Below are positions 45,966 to 58,881 of a DNA stretch of 64,000 bases, piece by piece. The stretch is from Boletus sp. NGJ (taxonomy: Eukaryota > Basidiomycota > Agaricomycetes > Boletales > Boletaceae): NCBI GenBank assembly GCA_019096195.1, contig JAGTXK010000242.1, positions 1 through 64,000 on the forward strand. Direction: 5' to 3'. The translations under genes were made by a program, and so were the position numbers. Position 1 is the first letter of the stretch; each line of letters begins with the position of its first letter. The notes under the pieces are model-generated. The model was not told the origin of the DNA. It saw nothing but the letters and a program-made list of their open reading frames with translations, and searched no databases.

Positions 45966-47674
45966 ATGTCGTGCTCCATAATGCTCTCTTTCCATCATCT
46001 GCCGCTAGATATTTTGCACGGTATATTTCACCACCTCGATATCCCAGACATCTTGCGAATTCGCAGGGTACGTGACATCTTTCGTCCAATTCAGCTCGGC
46101 GTGCTTTGCGCCTGAGTACTAAAGAACCACTCCGGCAGGTCTCTCGATACCTGAACGGGGTTACCCACCGCAGGGATGTATGGAGCGACGCCTATCGCAA
46201 AGCCAACTTCGTTCGCCCACCCGGCCCATTCCTCTCACAATCCGCACACGACCTCGAACACGCACTCGTTCCTAGCTTTCGTGTTGACCAGAACCTCCGG
46301 CACGGCGGCGGTACTACGCAGAGGGAAAAACCGACGCTCAAGCTACGAGAGATTCGGTATACAGGGCGTGGACCTCTGTGTGAGCTTGGTCTTTGGGCGG
46401 TTCCTGTTCATCGCTCTCAGCGAGGAAGTCCGTTGTTATGACTTGAACATCGATGCGTCGGATAGAAACTCGGGTGCGAGTATCATTTACAGATCGACGA
46501 GTAGAGCCCTGAGGTCGTTTCGTTGTGTATCTGCCATCGACGTCGAAGGTCGTCCGTTTGCATGCGCAGTCTTGAGCGAGACAACGCGGACGAGTTTTTC
46601 AGCTCAAGAGACGACACACATGTGAGCTTCGACATTCGACGCTATTCAGAGCCCATACTGACGTCGTTGCTAGTTCGATCTATTCGTTGAACGTGACGGA
46701 GCCATCTGAAGTGGCACTGGATCTTCTTCACCAGTTCGAGTACCGCGCGTTCGTCATCGACGCCGTCGACCTTGGTCCTCGTGTGATTGTTATCCAAGGA
46801 CGGATGGGCCCCGATGTCGATGCTGATTGGCGTCTCGTCGCCTTGGACGTGCACGCACGTATGCAGTTCCTACTTCCTTCGTTTATCGATGCGGCGTGGG
46901 AGGCAACCGAGGTGAATGATCCCCTTCTTGTTCACGTCCGCCCAAAGTCTAACATCCAACGACAATTAGATGCTAGAATGGGATGAGGACGAGATCACCC
47001 CACCCACGAGCATCTCAACGTCGACGCACCTCCTCCTAGCCAGGTCCTTCTACACCCAAGCCGTCGGATGGAATACGTTCCTCCAGGCATTCACACTTCC
47101 CCATCCAAACACCCACCGCCATTTCGCCCCTCCCTCGACCCCTCTCCGTCCTTCACACCGCGGTATCATCCCCGGCATCAACGTACGGGACAGCGTACTC
47201 CTCCACGACGCCGTCCTCGACGGCCCTACGCAAGACGTCCTCATCACGGTCTGTGTGCACGCGTTCGAGCCCTCCCGTCCTCGCAGGCATCTTTCGAGAT
47301 ACGGCATCCTCCGCCTTGGCGTTGCGTCTCGGGAAGAGCTCGGCACCGTCGCGTTTAAGCTACTCGGTTCTCTCGGCCAGCTCTCCCGGGCTCGAATGCC
47401 GTTCTTGCACCCGTCTTTCAACGGCGCCGGCCGGGCGTTTTACACTATCGAACCAGGGTTGTATGGGATCGTCGCAGCGCTCGAATACGACGTTCGCGGT
47501 GGTGGTGGTGGCAACGACGACGAGCCCGAGGCCAAGGTGATAGAATACCCTTCCATCCTACGGTTTCCGACCCCACGCACGCTCTTGGACTATGATCCCT
47601 ATTCAGGCCGGATATGTCTCCGATCCGCCATGGCAAAGTATAGCGTGATCGAAGTTTTGGATCTTGCTGTGTAG
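45966..47674 (+). CDS. F-box protein
   Basis: F-box proteins link substrates to SCF ubiquitin ligases through Skp1. The N-terminal F-box reads LPLDILHGIFHHLDIPDILRIRR, then an intron (46068-46138), then VSRYLNGVTHRRDVWSDAYR and VRPPGPFLSQSAHDLEHAL. This is the arrangement usual for basidiomycete F-box proteins. The rest (about 430 residues) is a beta-rich region, perhaps a propeller, with VDLCVSLVFGRFLFIALSEE, EYRAFVIDAVDLGPRVIVIQ and PGLYGIVAALEYDVRG. Further introns at 46622-46673 and 46912-46969. Between about 46255 and 46280 the frame switches by one base with no normal intron available, so there is either an indel or an odd splice there. Unknown substrate. Confidence 0.75.
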
Positions 47675-47945
47675 GATCGTAATAAATATATAAAAGACGA
47701 ATCCAAGAGTACAAGGAGAATAAGGAATGCCTAAACGTCGAGGGTATCTCTCCATGTGAACTACGTAACATCACTAGTATGATGTCGCCGTTCCCACTCG
47801 CGATCATAACACAAACGACAAGGAAACAAGTACCACTGCCATCATCATATAACCATTCACATGCGTCTTGTGTGCCCCACCCGTCGAAGAGCCCGACGTT
47901 GTGCTGGTTGTAAATTCAGAAGGAACAGACCCGTAGAAAAGCGCG

Positions 47946-49964
47946 TCAGCCAAAAAGCTCTCCGATAGGCGTGACGTTCACCCACGAATTTGAGAACACG
48001 AACGCAGCCGAGCCCATACTGTCCAGCGTAAAACCAGACGAACTCGACGTGCACCCACTCGAGAACGCGGGTGATGCGCCGCCGCCGTTGATGTCCACGT
48101 CGGTCCAGTTGATGGCTTGGGAGACGTAATACATGTTGGTGGCCATGAGGAGCGTTTGGTTCGCGGTACTCCATACGGCGACGTCAACACCACCGACGAT
48201 GTAGTTTGTCCGAACGGCCGTCGGGTTGAAGAGGAAGGGTGTGATAAGGGGGAGGGCGATCGCAAAGGCGGACGCGTTGCCTTTGATATCCACCGGCGTG
48301 GGGTCTGACCAGGAGATCGCCCCGAGGGAGCCGTGGTTGATCCCCAACAGCGTGATCACGACCCATTCTTGGCCAGTCGGTGCCCGCAGCCAGTAGTTAC
48401 TAGGAACGTGGCGTTGAGAACTCGGTCATCAGCAGCATGTTTGCGCGACGGGGATACTCACTCTCCGGCAGCACCACCGAACGCCTGGGGTACGCTCCAA
48501 ACCGCCTTGGTGCGTTCCCATCCCATTGTTTCCATCCGGCTCAGGAAACTTGTCACGCGGTCGGTGACGTCGGTGAAAGAGCCAATCCCACTGTTTGCAG
48601 CGACTGGGATGGAGGAAGCATTCGCGGGTGGGACAGCATCGTTGAGGCCAGCGGGGATAGGCGAGCAATTGTCGCAACCACAGTCGCCATATGTTGACGT
48701 GCACGGGGTATTAAACATGAGGGAGGTATTTACGTTGGCGCCAATGATATACACATCCTGCATGATGATGTCAGTTCCAGCAGCATACGACGTGAAGTAA
48801 TAGTCTTGGCAGTTGAGCACGAGGGAGACAGGATGATAGCCATCGAGATTGTAGATGAGATCGTATGTGGTAGATGTGGCATTGAGCGGATCTGACGACC
48901 CATCAGGTTCGTCAGCGGTGTACCAGAGCAAGAGGTTGGTCCAGTTCTTGAACGAATTCACTTGCGCGGTGACATTGGCCGCGTCCTGGTAAACATAGCG
49001 CATGTCGAACATGATGTACATCCCATTTTGCTGTATTCGACTAAACACGCCGTTCACGCTTGACGGGGTCGGGGTGGTTTCGAATAAGGGATGTACCTGA
49101 CCTATTTGTCAGCGACGATCAGGGAGACGAGATTCAATACACACGACCGTGAACCTTGGTGGTAGGCATGAGACACTCTGAGGTAAAGAAATGGAGAGAG
49201 CACGCTCACCCTTGAGCTGCCAACTCGTCGATGAGAGTGAGATTGTCGGCCAAGTATTGGAACTCGGTGTAAAAGCCAATCGGGAATACAGGCTGATAGC
49301 TGCCCTGCCCATTCGCAGGCTTTGCCAACAACGCGCCAGTCCTGAGGTCCATCTTCGTAACGCCACTGTTGTTCGGATCGGGCAAGTAATACAACGCAGA
49401 GTTTGTGGTAAAGGTGGACGATGAAGAACCGCCCGAGTAGGTGGCCTCGCAAGAAATGTTGTACGGGGTAGTTTGAGGTGTCAGTTTCCCGAGACTCAAC
49501 GGGATCTCATACGCTGTCGCATTCAGCGGAACAGTGCCGTTCGCGACTACATTGCCACCAGCACTAACGGTCACGCTGAGCGTTCCAGCGTTGGTCAGGG
49601 AACCAGAAGGAATGCTAATGGGCTCGGCGCCTTCGATATTGGAGTAGACCACAGGCGAATCAATTAGGATTGCTGCGGACGAGCTTGCATCTTCGGACAA
49701 GTAAGGCTTGATAGCAGGTGCACATCTGAAAGCCAACAGGGGGCTTTGAGATGAGGTGGGGGTAGAGAATGCTCCACCAGGAGGCGGTGCCTGGCCTTGA
49801 GGCATTTGGCTTGGATTGTAATATTTGCCACACCTGAGACGCTTGTCATCAATATCCGATATCGGTTTAGAATGTACCACAACGACCCACCATGTCTGAG
49901 CCTGACCTGCAGGAATGAGAAAACATGTGGCAAGAACCACGGAGAGGGACAGGGAGCGCATCAC
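47946..49964 (-). CDS. Secreted glycosidase-fold protein (conserved in Agaricomycetes)
   Basis: Secreted: signal peptide MMRSLSLSVVLATCFLIPAGQAQ. The exon after the first intron (about 49835-49890) starts WCGKYYNPSQMPQG. An N-terminal Ig-like part (SGSLTNAGTLSVTVSAGGNV) is followed by a part that looks like a TIM-barrel hydrolase: QPVFPIGFYTEFQYLADN, MYIMFDMRYVYQD, LLLWYTADEPDG (candidate acid/base) and GTDIIMQDVYIIGANVN. A Cys-rich turn (YGDCGCDNCSP) and AVWSVPQAFGGAAG follow, then a C-terminal beta domain. I recall similar mushroom proteins annotated only as glycoside-hydrolase superfamily; the substrate is unknown. The region 49100-49209 joins in frame only if a 24-nt exon (AGTGTCTCATGCC...) lies between a 32-nt and a 53-nt intron. 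Otherwise there is a frameshift. Confidence 0.7.
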
Positions 49965-50833
49965 TGAGGTGGTGGACGTCTGGAACTAGTGGTGTTGATA
50001 CAAGAACAGTGATTCACAAGTACCCCATAGAATGAAGACACGAACGTACCATCTTTGTCAGTACAAGGTCAGCGAATTCCCAAATTTGCGAACTGAGAGA
50101 TCATGCGGTATGGTAAGCAAAGGTTGTGAGGCTACACAGTCGACATAGAGGGCACGCATGACGACCTTTGCATGGCCGTAAGCGCATGCTAGGCCAAGCC
50201 TCCCCGCATTGCTTTTGGTGCGAAACAAACATTTCACCTGGGTTGAAAACCCCTGATTCCTCGCAGAGCTAGGATGGTGCTAGAACAGGAGTTGTTCAAA
50301 ATGGATGCAAAGCTCGAGGTTCAAGCTGACGTACTTCAAAGGTGCTTCAATCTGGCAGACCACAAAGGAAAGAAGACGAGAGAGAGAGGTATAAATGAAT
50401 GTGTGGATTTCCGAGCAAGGACCACAGCCGTGTAAGCCAGTACAGGAAATATCAGACGGCGGTCTACGAGCTAACAAGTCATCACCTTATACCAAGTTCA
50501 AGTTGTATAGACACTTGTGTGCTCATAGGAACCAGTTCCCACGGTCCATACAGGGTCAATGATTCGGGTGTGTTGCTACTGGTACTAGTCACTTGCCACA
50601 GTTTGGCTACAGCTCAAAAATATTTAACATTAATGAAGGCGGTGGAACGATTGATACACGATATGACATTAGACACAGGCTATTGCTAATGTGCGACGAA
50701 GAGCAAGGTCCAAGAGCATTGGATGAGCCAGCAAAAAGTCCGTCCCAACAGCATGACACCGTCACCATGCGCGTGCCTGTATGTCAGTCGTCTGAAGGCA
50801 ACCCAACAAACCCAGTCCAAAGCCACGTGTCAT
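49965..50833. other. Intergenic, no gene supported
   Basis: Between two minus-strand genes: upstream of the glycosidase-like gene and downstream of the BTB gene. A plus open frame from 50593 runs into the BTB gene's antisense and is a shadow. Nothing else seen. Confidence 0.5.
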
Positions 50834-52242
50834 TCAAACATCGAAACGAAACCATAACGGAATCATCTTCCACATCCGCTCTCTCTCCTTCTTCGCCCAT
50901 GTCTCCAACGTCTTTGCACATGCCTGACATTCAGCCTGCTCCAAGCTTCGACGCGAGCCTCCCAAACGGTCGGTACCTAGAGGTTGACTCAGATCGTACA
51001 AAGGTTGTCCGAGCTCCTCCGCGACGTAGAGGGGATCCCTACATCCACGTTGGTAGTCAAAGAGATAGTGCTGCGTGGCGAGTGTCACGAGCTCTGAGAA
51101 ATCTCGTTTACAGGTCTTGTGGGTGTGTCCATGCGAGTACGAATAGCTGTGGTGCGCGAAGGTGTTTCCCGGACCGGCCATTAATGTGCGAGCGTGGGAT
51201 CCGAGCGATTGAATCAACGTTGTGATGGCATGTTGAGAAGCTTCCTTGCCGAGGGATAACCGCTGCATGTCTATCGGCGACAGCGGAGACTGCCAGGCAC
51301 CCTCCTCGAACGGTTCACCGTAGTCGAATATTTGCGAGAAGCTGTATCGGGACAGGTCATAGAAAGCAGAGGGCAACAAGGATGGTGCATTGACCTCGCG
51401 TGCAAGATTGATCACAGCCTGCGAGAACAGCTTGAGGTTTAAAAGACATAAATTATGTCCGACTTACGATTGGTGATGGGTATATACTCTCCGATCCAGC
51501 CTGGAACACAAAAGAGCGAGACATGTCCTCGCGGGCATCCCAACCTTTGAGCGTCGCCGGCCAAGCGACAGAGAGGTGGTTGAGGGCTTTCTCGCGCAGC
51601 GAATCCACCACGTACTTGGTGGCGAGGCGTAAGATTCCAGAAACGACTTGAAAGTCGGCAGGGTCGTTGTTCCCAAAGCTCCTTGAGCATAAGAATGATG
51701 AACGAAAGAAGGGATCGACTGTGATGGTACGACTCACGGACCGTCTACCAACGCCGTGAGCAGGTTGGCAACGTCTTCGGGTGCGTCATGGAGGCAGACC
51801 ACCGGACAGCCTTCGATATCTCCCGAAGACAACGACTTGGTATCCGGCTGGGGCAGCGTGAACAAGTCGTGAAAGAAACCGGAGTGCCGAGACAGTAAGG
51901 ATTTGTGTACACGAAAGAGCGTGTTCTCGGCTCGAAGGACAATCTACAACACGGTGTTGGTGTGATTCCCCGCGTCACAGGCGAGCGGGCTCTCACAGAT
52001 CCATCCGAGAACCATAAGTCTGGATGTCTGACTAACGGGCTTGCGCCCTCGATGCATTCCGTGTCGCCAGTATCTTCTTGGCTCACAGAGGTTTCAAGAG
52101 GTTTCTTGTCGTCGACAGACTCTGAGCGGCCACTCCTGTGGAAGGAGTGCAGAGGCGGAGGGCTTATGGGGGGAGTCCCATAAGCACCGACGGGGAGGGG
52201 ATAGTAGCTGTTGTTCACGGGGAGCCACGACATGAGTCTCAA
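50834..52242 (-). CDS. BTB/POZ-domain protein, basidiomycete type
   Basis: BTB domains mediate dimerisation and often bind Cul3 ubiquitin ligase. After a Pro/Ser-rich leader (about 75 residues) comes the BTB domain, spread over an intron near 51945-51995: DLWFSDGS, then IVLRAENTLFRVHKSLLSRH and SGFFHDLFTLPQPDTKSL, CPVVCLHDAPEDVANLLTAL. After a second intron: FQVVSGILRLATKYVVDSLR and KALNHLSVAWPATLKGWD. This is the usual arrangement in mushroom genomes, where the family is large. The rest is helical with INLAREVNAPSLLPSAFYDL, SELVTLATQHYLFDYQ and a Cys/Trp-containing end. The start may be 52242 or the Met three codons later. Function unknown. Confidence 0.85.
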
Positions 52243-52648
52243 TCCGAAGGTCTGACGCCCGGCGATGTGCTGCCGAACTACGACAAAGCACAGCCGCCAT
52301 ACTAGTAGATTATACTAGATGATTTAAAAACCGAAACTTTCTACTCTGGCTCAATAGTTACTGCTTGACCTGATTTCCGCAGTCATTAGATTTCGCCTTA
52401 CTCTTGTCTGCCAGTGCCGTTGCTAAGCAAGACTTTGGGCTGACTTGTGAGAAAACGCAGCAATGGGTAGTTAGTACCGGTTAAGGCTGTACAACCTCAA
52501 CTTGTCGATCCAGGGCCTGCCAATCCAAACCAAAGACACTTTCCATTTCACCCAAGGAGTCACATCAAACCACTACTACATAATAATACACCCCGTATTC
52601 ATAGGCACGACTACATCAACACACGTCGCCAATTCCGGACTTCAAGCT
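52243..52648. other. Intergenic, no gene seen
   Basis: A+T-rich stretch between the BTB start and the GH25 3' end, both minus-strand genes. No domain or repeat recognised. Confidence 0.5.
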
Positions 52649-53656
52649 TCAAGAGCCAAGAGCCATGCTGTTTGAACCGTGCCAGTGAATTTACATGCCA
52701 GAGGGTCGGTGAAAAAGCGTACCGCTGCAAACCAGCATAGTCACCGTTCCAGAGATCGGCGTCACCAGGGTTCGGGCCCGAGTCAGCGTACTGCCAGAAG
52801 GAAGTGTATCCCCATCCTGCAGGAAGGGTACCAATAGTAGAGGACCAATCCGCAATCCACAGCGGGTTGTTGGTGGCAAAGTTCGCACTGTTGCCGGTAC
52901 AAGTGGTCCACCAGTCAGTTGTCGTATAGATGACTACAGTAGTTGTTAACAAGCCATGATGCGTATCAGCCAGGGGGTGGATCACCTGGATAACTAGACG
53001 GGAAAAAAAGAACATAGTCAGATCAGTTACTTATCATAGATAATTTCGTTACCGGCCCGTGGAAGCTTCGTAGGTGTCTGAGAAATCCTGGATCCACGAG
53101 ACCATCTCGGAAGTCGTCAGGTAATAGCACTCGGCACCGTTAGGGTTGTCTATCTGGGGATCAGCTCTTATCATCCATAGAGATAGGAGTGACTGACACT
53201 CGATGTCAAGCGCTCCAGGAAGGGTAATCCCATCCGCAGACCAGCCACCTAGCAGAGAATTAGTCAATGACACCACATCGAGGGCTTCTCACCTCCGTTC
53301 TCCAGGAAGTACGTAGCCTGAGTAGCACCCGTGGATTCATCTGGGTGTGCAAAATGGTAGGGTCCGCGGATGAGGCCAGCGTTCGTGGCACCAATGTATT
53401 GAGAGCTGAAAGTGGACGAGACGTAGGCTGAAAACAGCAGTTAACTCAGCACATAGACAAGAGAGGCAAATTATATGGCCGAACATGTCCCCTCGGTAGC
53501 CTTGATGTATACGAACTGGATGCCATTATCGACGACAGTGGTCCAATCGATGTTGGTCTGATAGTCAGAGACATCAATGCCCAGAGGATCGGAACGCTTG
53601 ATTGGAGTTGCCCGAGCAACAGCTAGAGCCAAAGGGAGTAAAGGGAAATACTTCAT
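52649..53656 (-). CDS. Secreted GH25 muramidase (lysozyme)
   Basis: Glycoside hydrolase family 25 cuts the sugar backbone of bacterial peptidoglycan; in fungi it is secreted, probably to feed on or fight bacteria. Signal peptide MKYFPLLPLALAVARA with a possible Kex2 site (IKR). Family blocks: LGIDVSDYQTNIDW (active-site Asp), IQFVYIKATEGT, GLIRGPYHFAHPD, TLPGALDIE (catalytic acid pair), SEMVSWIQDFSDTYEASTGR, YTTTDWWTTCTG, PLWIADW and TSFWQYADSG. The last intron (about 52668-52722) leads to a tiny exon ending ...MALGS, which I prefer to the read-through frame. Four or five introns in all, so this is a true fungal gene rather than bacterial contamination. Length, about 230 aa, is normal for the family. 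Confidence 0.9.
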
Positions 53657-54511
53657 TACGGAAGGAACTGCGAAGTGATCTGGACACGAAGAAGAAGAGT
53701 GAGCTGACTTCGCGTGTCTTTTATAGGATAGGACTGCTAGGATCGTCAAGGTCACAAGGAGTTATGTCAATCTGTGTACTTGTTTACCGATTTTCTGTTC
53801 ACGATCACACAGTATGGCGGAACCACTCGGATCATGTAGTTTGAATAGATTTCATGAGAAGACTGGTATTCGTGAATCCGAAGAGTACATGGAGGTGTCA
53901 CCTCCCGGGTGGCAACTCCACTGGGTGTTGGTCAAGAGGGCGCTAACATCACTGTCGTCTATAGAAAGGACCGCATGTCAACGTTGACTAATACCAGCAT
54001 TTGTTTTAGTGAACACTCACTTGGTGCAACGGGGATGGCACGTCGTAAGCTTGGACTTTTTTTGGTCAGGCACACGTTCTCTTAGACCATCCAACAACCA
54101 CATGGTTAATATAAATGAGAGTACCCCGTGGCAGCTGGATGACTATACATTAATATTGTTGACGTGTAGAGTCGTCAAAATGCTGGATCTGCGCAGGGAA
54201 ATCACTGGTGACTCACGCTGTGCAGCCCAAATTTAATCAGATTCTTGTATACAGTTGATGATCTATGACCGGGAATATGCCAAGCAGTCTTCTATTGCTA
54301 GCAGGAGGAGGTCATCCTGGAGCTGTGTTGAGTGAGCGGGTCCTCAGTAATACACACTGGCGGCTGGCTAGTGGTTGCAAGTTGGAGTTTACTAACAGCC
54401 GAACTCGTGACGGAAATTTTTGGAACCCCGCCAAAATTTGTGTAGGATCATCAGTGCAATCTCATCCGTTTCCTCTTCCTTACCCTCCTCCCTTTCTGCA
54501 CGACCTCGAAA
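53657..54511. other. Divergent intergenic region
   Basis: Promoters of GH25 (-) and Kap123 (+). No gene seen. A pyrimidine-rich run just before the Kap123 start (54470-54500) is typical of a fungal housekeeping promoter. Confidence 0.5.
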
Positions 54512-57500
54512 ATGGATGTGAGTACAGTCCGTGTTTGATCGCTTGTTCTTGATGTACTAATCTGCAATGTATAGCCGAATTTCGTGCAGGGACTACACAA
54601 TCTCTTGGTGCAATCCACCTCCAATGATACCGCCCAACTCAAGGCTGTAAGATCGTTCGATCAAACGCGTTTTTCGCTCCAGTATTCACACCACTCAATT
54701 GTAGGCTACAGCTCAGTTGAATACCGAGTACTACAAAAATCCCACGTGCATATCTGCCCTCGTCCAAATACTTGCCAGCTCTCCTGAGTTTGCTGTGAGT
54801 TCTTGTCGATCGCCAATGCAGATATCAGGATTAACGACGATCTCCTCGCGTCAAGATTCGCCAACTGGCAGCAGTAGAACTCCGCAAGCGGGTCAGACAA
54901 AAAAGTGGCGATCTCTGGGTCCAGCTCCCCCAGGACTCGCGTGAGCAGATCAAGAGCGAATTACCGAAACTCATCCTCGCCGAGCCAAAGTACGTGTTTA
55001 TATCGCAGTTACATGCTCGCTTTAAACGTGTCTGCTTTGCAGTAAGCTTGTCCGTCACTCGGCTGCTCGTGTTATCGCATCCATCGCGTCTATCGAACTC
55101 AAAGAAGGGACATGGCCCCAGCTTCTCTCATGGCTTAACGAGGCATGTTCTTCTCCGCCAGTTGCACAGCGCGAAGTTGGCGTATACATTCTGTTCACCG
55201 TACTGGAAACCGTCATCGAAGGGTTCCAGGATTCCACACAAAATTTCTTCAAATTATTCCAGGTTCTCATTTCCGATCCTGAAAGCATGGAAGTACGAGT
55301 GACGACAGTTCGGTACGCGTTTAAAGATAAGATATCCGATCAACATTGACGTAACCCTTCAGCTCACTGGGTGTACTTGCGCAATACATCGACGCGGATG
55401 ACAAGTCCGATGTTGTAAGTAGGTAACATCTAATTTAGCGCGTCATTCGAATATCCTTTCCCAGAAAATCTTCCAAAACTTCCTCCCTGCTATGATTCAA
55501 GTTGTACAGCAAGCACTAGAAGCAGGAGACGAAGCTTCGGCACGGCAGTTATTCGATGTCTTCGAGACACTATTGATTCTCGTAAATCATCCACCAATCG
55601 AACCGATCACTTACTGATCAGCATTGAAACTCAGGAAATCCCGCTTTTAGGACCACACACCGAGGCTCTTGCTTCATTCCTACTCCTTTGCGGCGCCAAC
55701 AGAAACCTTGATGCTGGACTTCGTATCTTCCCTCTGAATGCTTTGAACTGGACCGTGCAATAGTAAGTCCGTTCTCTTTTGCATCGATCTGATGCTTACC
55801 CACTCCCTCCTAAGCAAAAAGACGAAGATTCAAAGTCAAAATTTGGCAGGCAAGATTTTGGAGGGTCTCATGCCGATCACCACCGAACCTGAGCCAGAAG
55901 ACAGCGACGACGATGCACCATGTCGAGTAAGTCCGTCACCATTAGGTGTATTGTGTCCTGATGGCTCTGTAGTCTGCGTTGCGCATCATCGACGGTTTAG
56001 CGACGAATCTCCCTCCTACCCAGGTCTTCCCCCCCCTCCGCACTCTGATCCAGCAGTACTTCTCATCACCCGATCCGAATAACCGTCGCGGTGCCATGCT
56101 CGCCCTCGGTGTGGTCGTTGAGGGTTGCAGTGAATTCATGACTCCCATTATGAACCAAGTTTGGCCCATCATCGAGGCTGGTCTCCAGGACGTCGATCCT
56201 TCAGTAAGGAAGGCTACCTGCATCGCTGTCAGCTGCTTGTGCGAGTGGCTGGAGGATGAGTGCTCGGCCAAGCATGCCACACTCATTCCTGTAAGTTATT
56301 ATGTCCCTCATTCTATGTCATGTGGTTGAAAGCCTTTCTTAGGCTATCATGAGCTTGGTCCACGACCCAGCAACTCAACGCTCCGCCTGCACCGCCCTTG
56401 ATGCTCTTCTCGAGATATTGCAAGATGTTATAGACCAGTATATCAACCTGATTATGGAGCAGCTCTCAAACCTCTTAGAAACGGCCCCCATTCCCGTCAA
56501 ATCTGTCGTCACTGGTGCCATTGGTAGTGCCGCTCATGCTTCGAAAGAGAAGTTCTTGCCATACTTCCAGCCGACTATGAACCGTCTCCAACACTTCCTC
56601 GTCCTTACTGGGGAGGGTGAAGAGAGTGAGCTACGTGGTATTGCCATGGATGCAGTTGGCACGTTCGCCGAAGCCGTTGGCACCGACGCGTTCCGTCCAT
56701 ACTTTGCTGACATGATGAAACAAGCATTCCAAGGACTTGAGATGGGTAGCCCGCGTTTGAGAGAATGTAGTTTCCTGTTCTTCTCGGTGATGGCCCGGGT
56801 CTTTGGCGAGGAGTTCGCGCCTTACCTTCCAAGTGTGGTTCCTCCCCTTTTGGTTAGTTGTCGTTTGGCCGAGCATGGTGAAGAAAATCAGGTTACCCGT
56901 GAGTCACGTGCATTGCTTGGAACTTGTTACTCACACTTCACTTTCTGCACTGCAGTTTCTGAAGAGGTAGCTGCTGCATTCGCATCCGGCGCTTCTCCCT
57001 CTAGTGCGATAGCAGTTCTTGATACTGATGCAGATGGAAGCATCGAGGCGGAGATGGAAGACGTCGACGTCGGCAAGATGCTCGAGGTCAACAGTGCCAT
57101 TGCTGTCGAGAAGGAAATCGCCGCAGATACGATCGGCGCATTGTTCCTTGCGACACGCAATCACTTCTTCCCCTACGTCGAGCAATGCGTCATCGAGCTC
57201 GTTTCCCTCCTCGCGCACTACTACGAAGGCATTCGCAAGTCAGCTACGGAATCACTGCTTGAGTTGGTCAGGGTTTTCTACGAACTTAGTGACCCTCAGG
57301 AGTGGCAAGCTGGTGCTACTGTGGTAAGCAAACAGCCTAAAACTTCGGCTCGCGTGCCTGATGTTTGCATGCAAGACCGTGCCTCTGCAACCCGTTGTCA
57401 AAGAGCTAGTCGGCCACTGTCTCCCCCCTCTGCTCGACATGTATGAATCCGAGGATAACAAGTAAGGAACTGACACAACGGACCTTCATCTTTGCTCACG

Positions 57501-58545
57501 TCCATTAGGAGTGTGGTGGCGTCACTTTGCATCGGTCTTGCGGAGACGATCAACAAGTTGGGACCTGCATTCGCCGAAAACAGTATGTATGCTCGCAACA
57601 TCCTCCGTTACTTGAGCTAAAATCATCTTAGACGTCGAGCAAATTTGCAATATCGCTATTCAAGTTTTGAGCCAAAAAGCTCTCTGTCAGCAAGACCCAG
57701 ATCAGGATGAGAACGAAGAGGCACCAGAAGATCAGGCCGAATACGACTCGGTTCTCGTCTCTTCGGCGGGAGATCTTGTTGCAGCGTTGTCAAACGCACT
57801 CGGGTCCGACTTCGCCCAGGCCTTCGGAACGTTCTTCCCTCTGATTGTAAAGTATTACGTGAGTAACGCAGCTACGCACTTTCGAACGAACCTTTGATGT
57901 TTGGCAATGCAGGGAAAGAACCGATCTTTGAGTGACAGGTCGTCTGCCATCGGATGTTTAGCAGAAATCATTGCTGGGATTAAGAGTGCCGTCACTTCTC
58001 ACACCGAGCCCCTGTTGGAACTCTTTTACAGGGCTCTCGGTGATAGTGATGCAGAAGTCCAGAGCAACGCATGTTTCGCTGTTGGTCTCTTGGTGGAACA
58101 CTCCGCGGTCGACCTCACCCCACAATATCTTCCTCTCCTCGCTGCCCTTCGCCCCCTCTTTAACATTACTCCCGATGCACATCGCTCCCGGCTGAATGCC
58201 AAGGACAATGCAGTAGGCGCTGTCGCACGACTTATCTACCGCAACTATGCCGCTGTGCCCCTTGACCAGGTTCTTCCAGTCTTTGTGGCGTCCCTTCCTT
58301 TAAAAGAGGACTATGTCGAGAACCGACCCGTCTTCCGCGCCCTCTTCCACCTCTTCCGGAATGCTCCTCAGACGCTTGGCCCGCATCTGGATGCCTTGCT
58401 CCTTGTGTTCGGCCACGTTCTTGATCCAAGTGGCCCAGACCAGATCGGTGATGAGGGGCGGGCTGAGTTGATCCAACTCGTCAGTTTCTTGAACACGCAG
58501 GAGCCAGCTAAGATACAAGCAGCGGGTTTGACGGCTTACCTTTAG
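54512..58545 (+). CDS. KAP123: Karyopherin beta Kap123 / importin-4
   Basis: Nuclear import receptor for ribosomal proteins and histones H3/H4, moving through nuclear pores under Ran control. The first exon is only MD (54512-54517), followed by an intron and PNFVQGLHNLLVQSTSND; that tiny first exon is chosen because it gives the normal Kap123 start. HEAT repeats run through the whole protein: NPTCISALVQILASSPEFA, RQLAAVELRKRVRQKSGDLW, PLNALNWTVQ then YKKTKIQSQNLAGKILEGL, LRIIDGLATNLPPTQVFPP, MLALGVVVEGCSEFM, ATCIAVSCLCEWLEDE and FLPYFQPTMNRLQHFLVLTG. The acidic loop typical of the family is EAEMEDVDVGKMLEVNSA. About a dozen introns. It ends EPAKIQAAGLTAYL. No frame trouble noticed. Identity firm. 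Confidence 0.93.
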
Positions 58546-58881
58546 GGAATGTAGACGTTTCCTCTTCCATTTCCATTTCAATTCATTCCAAGACTTCGTC
58601 ACGAGTTCGATGTCCTACCTTTACCCATCATTTAGATCACATTTGATGATGCATTCGCGCTTTCAGACTTGGTGGCTCTTGGTGTGTACAATATTCGGTT
58701 TACTATAAGTGTGCACGTGACTGTTTTCTACGACGCGTTCCGATGTTCAACCAATTGCATTTCTTTTCCCATTTCCACGCCGTCGTTGAGTACCTCCCCG
58801 CCGGATAATTTTGAAGTCGAGCTCGCTGGCCGACTCGTTCTCCAACGTGCGTCGTCGTCGCCCCTTACGACTCCCATCACT
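58546..58881. other. Intergenic between Kap123 and the Axl2-like gene
   Basis: Both genes are on the plus strand. The open frame from 58669 simply extends the Axl2-like frame upstream; no separate gene. Confidence 0.5.
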
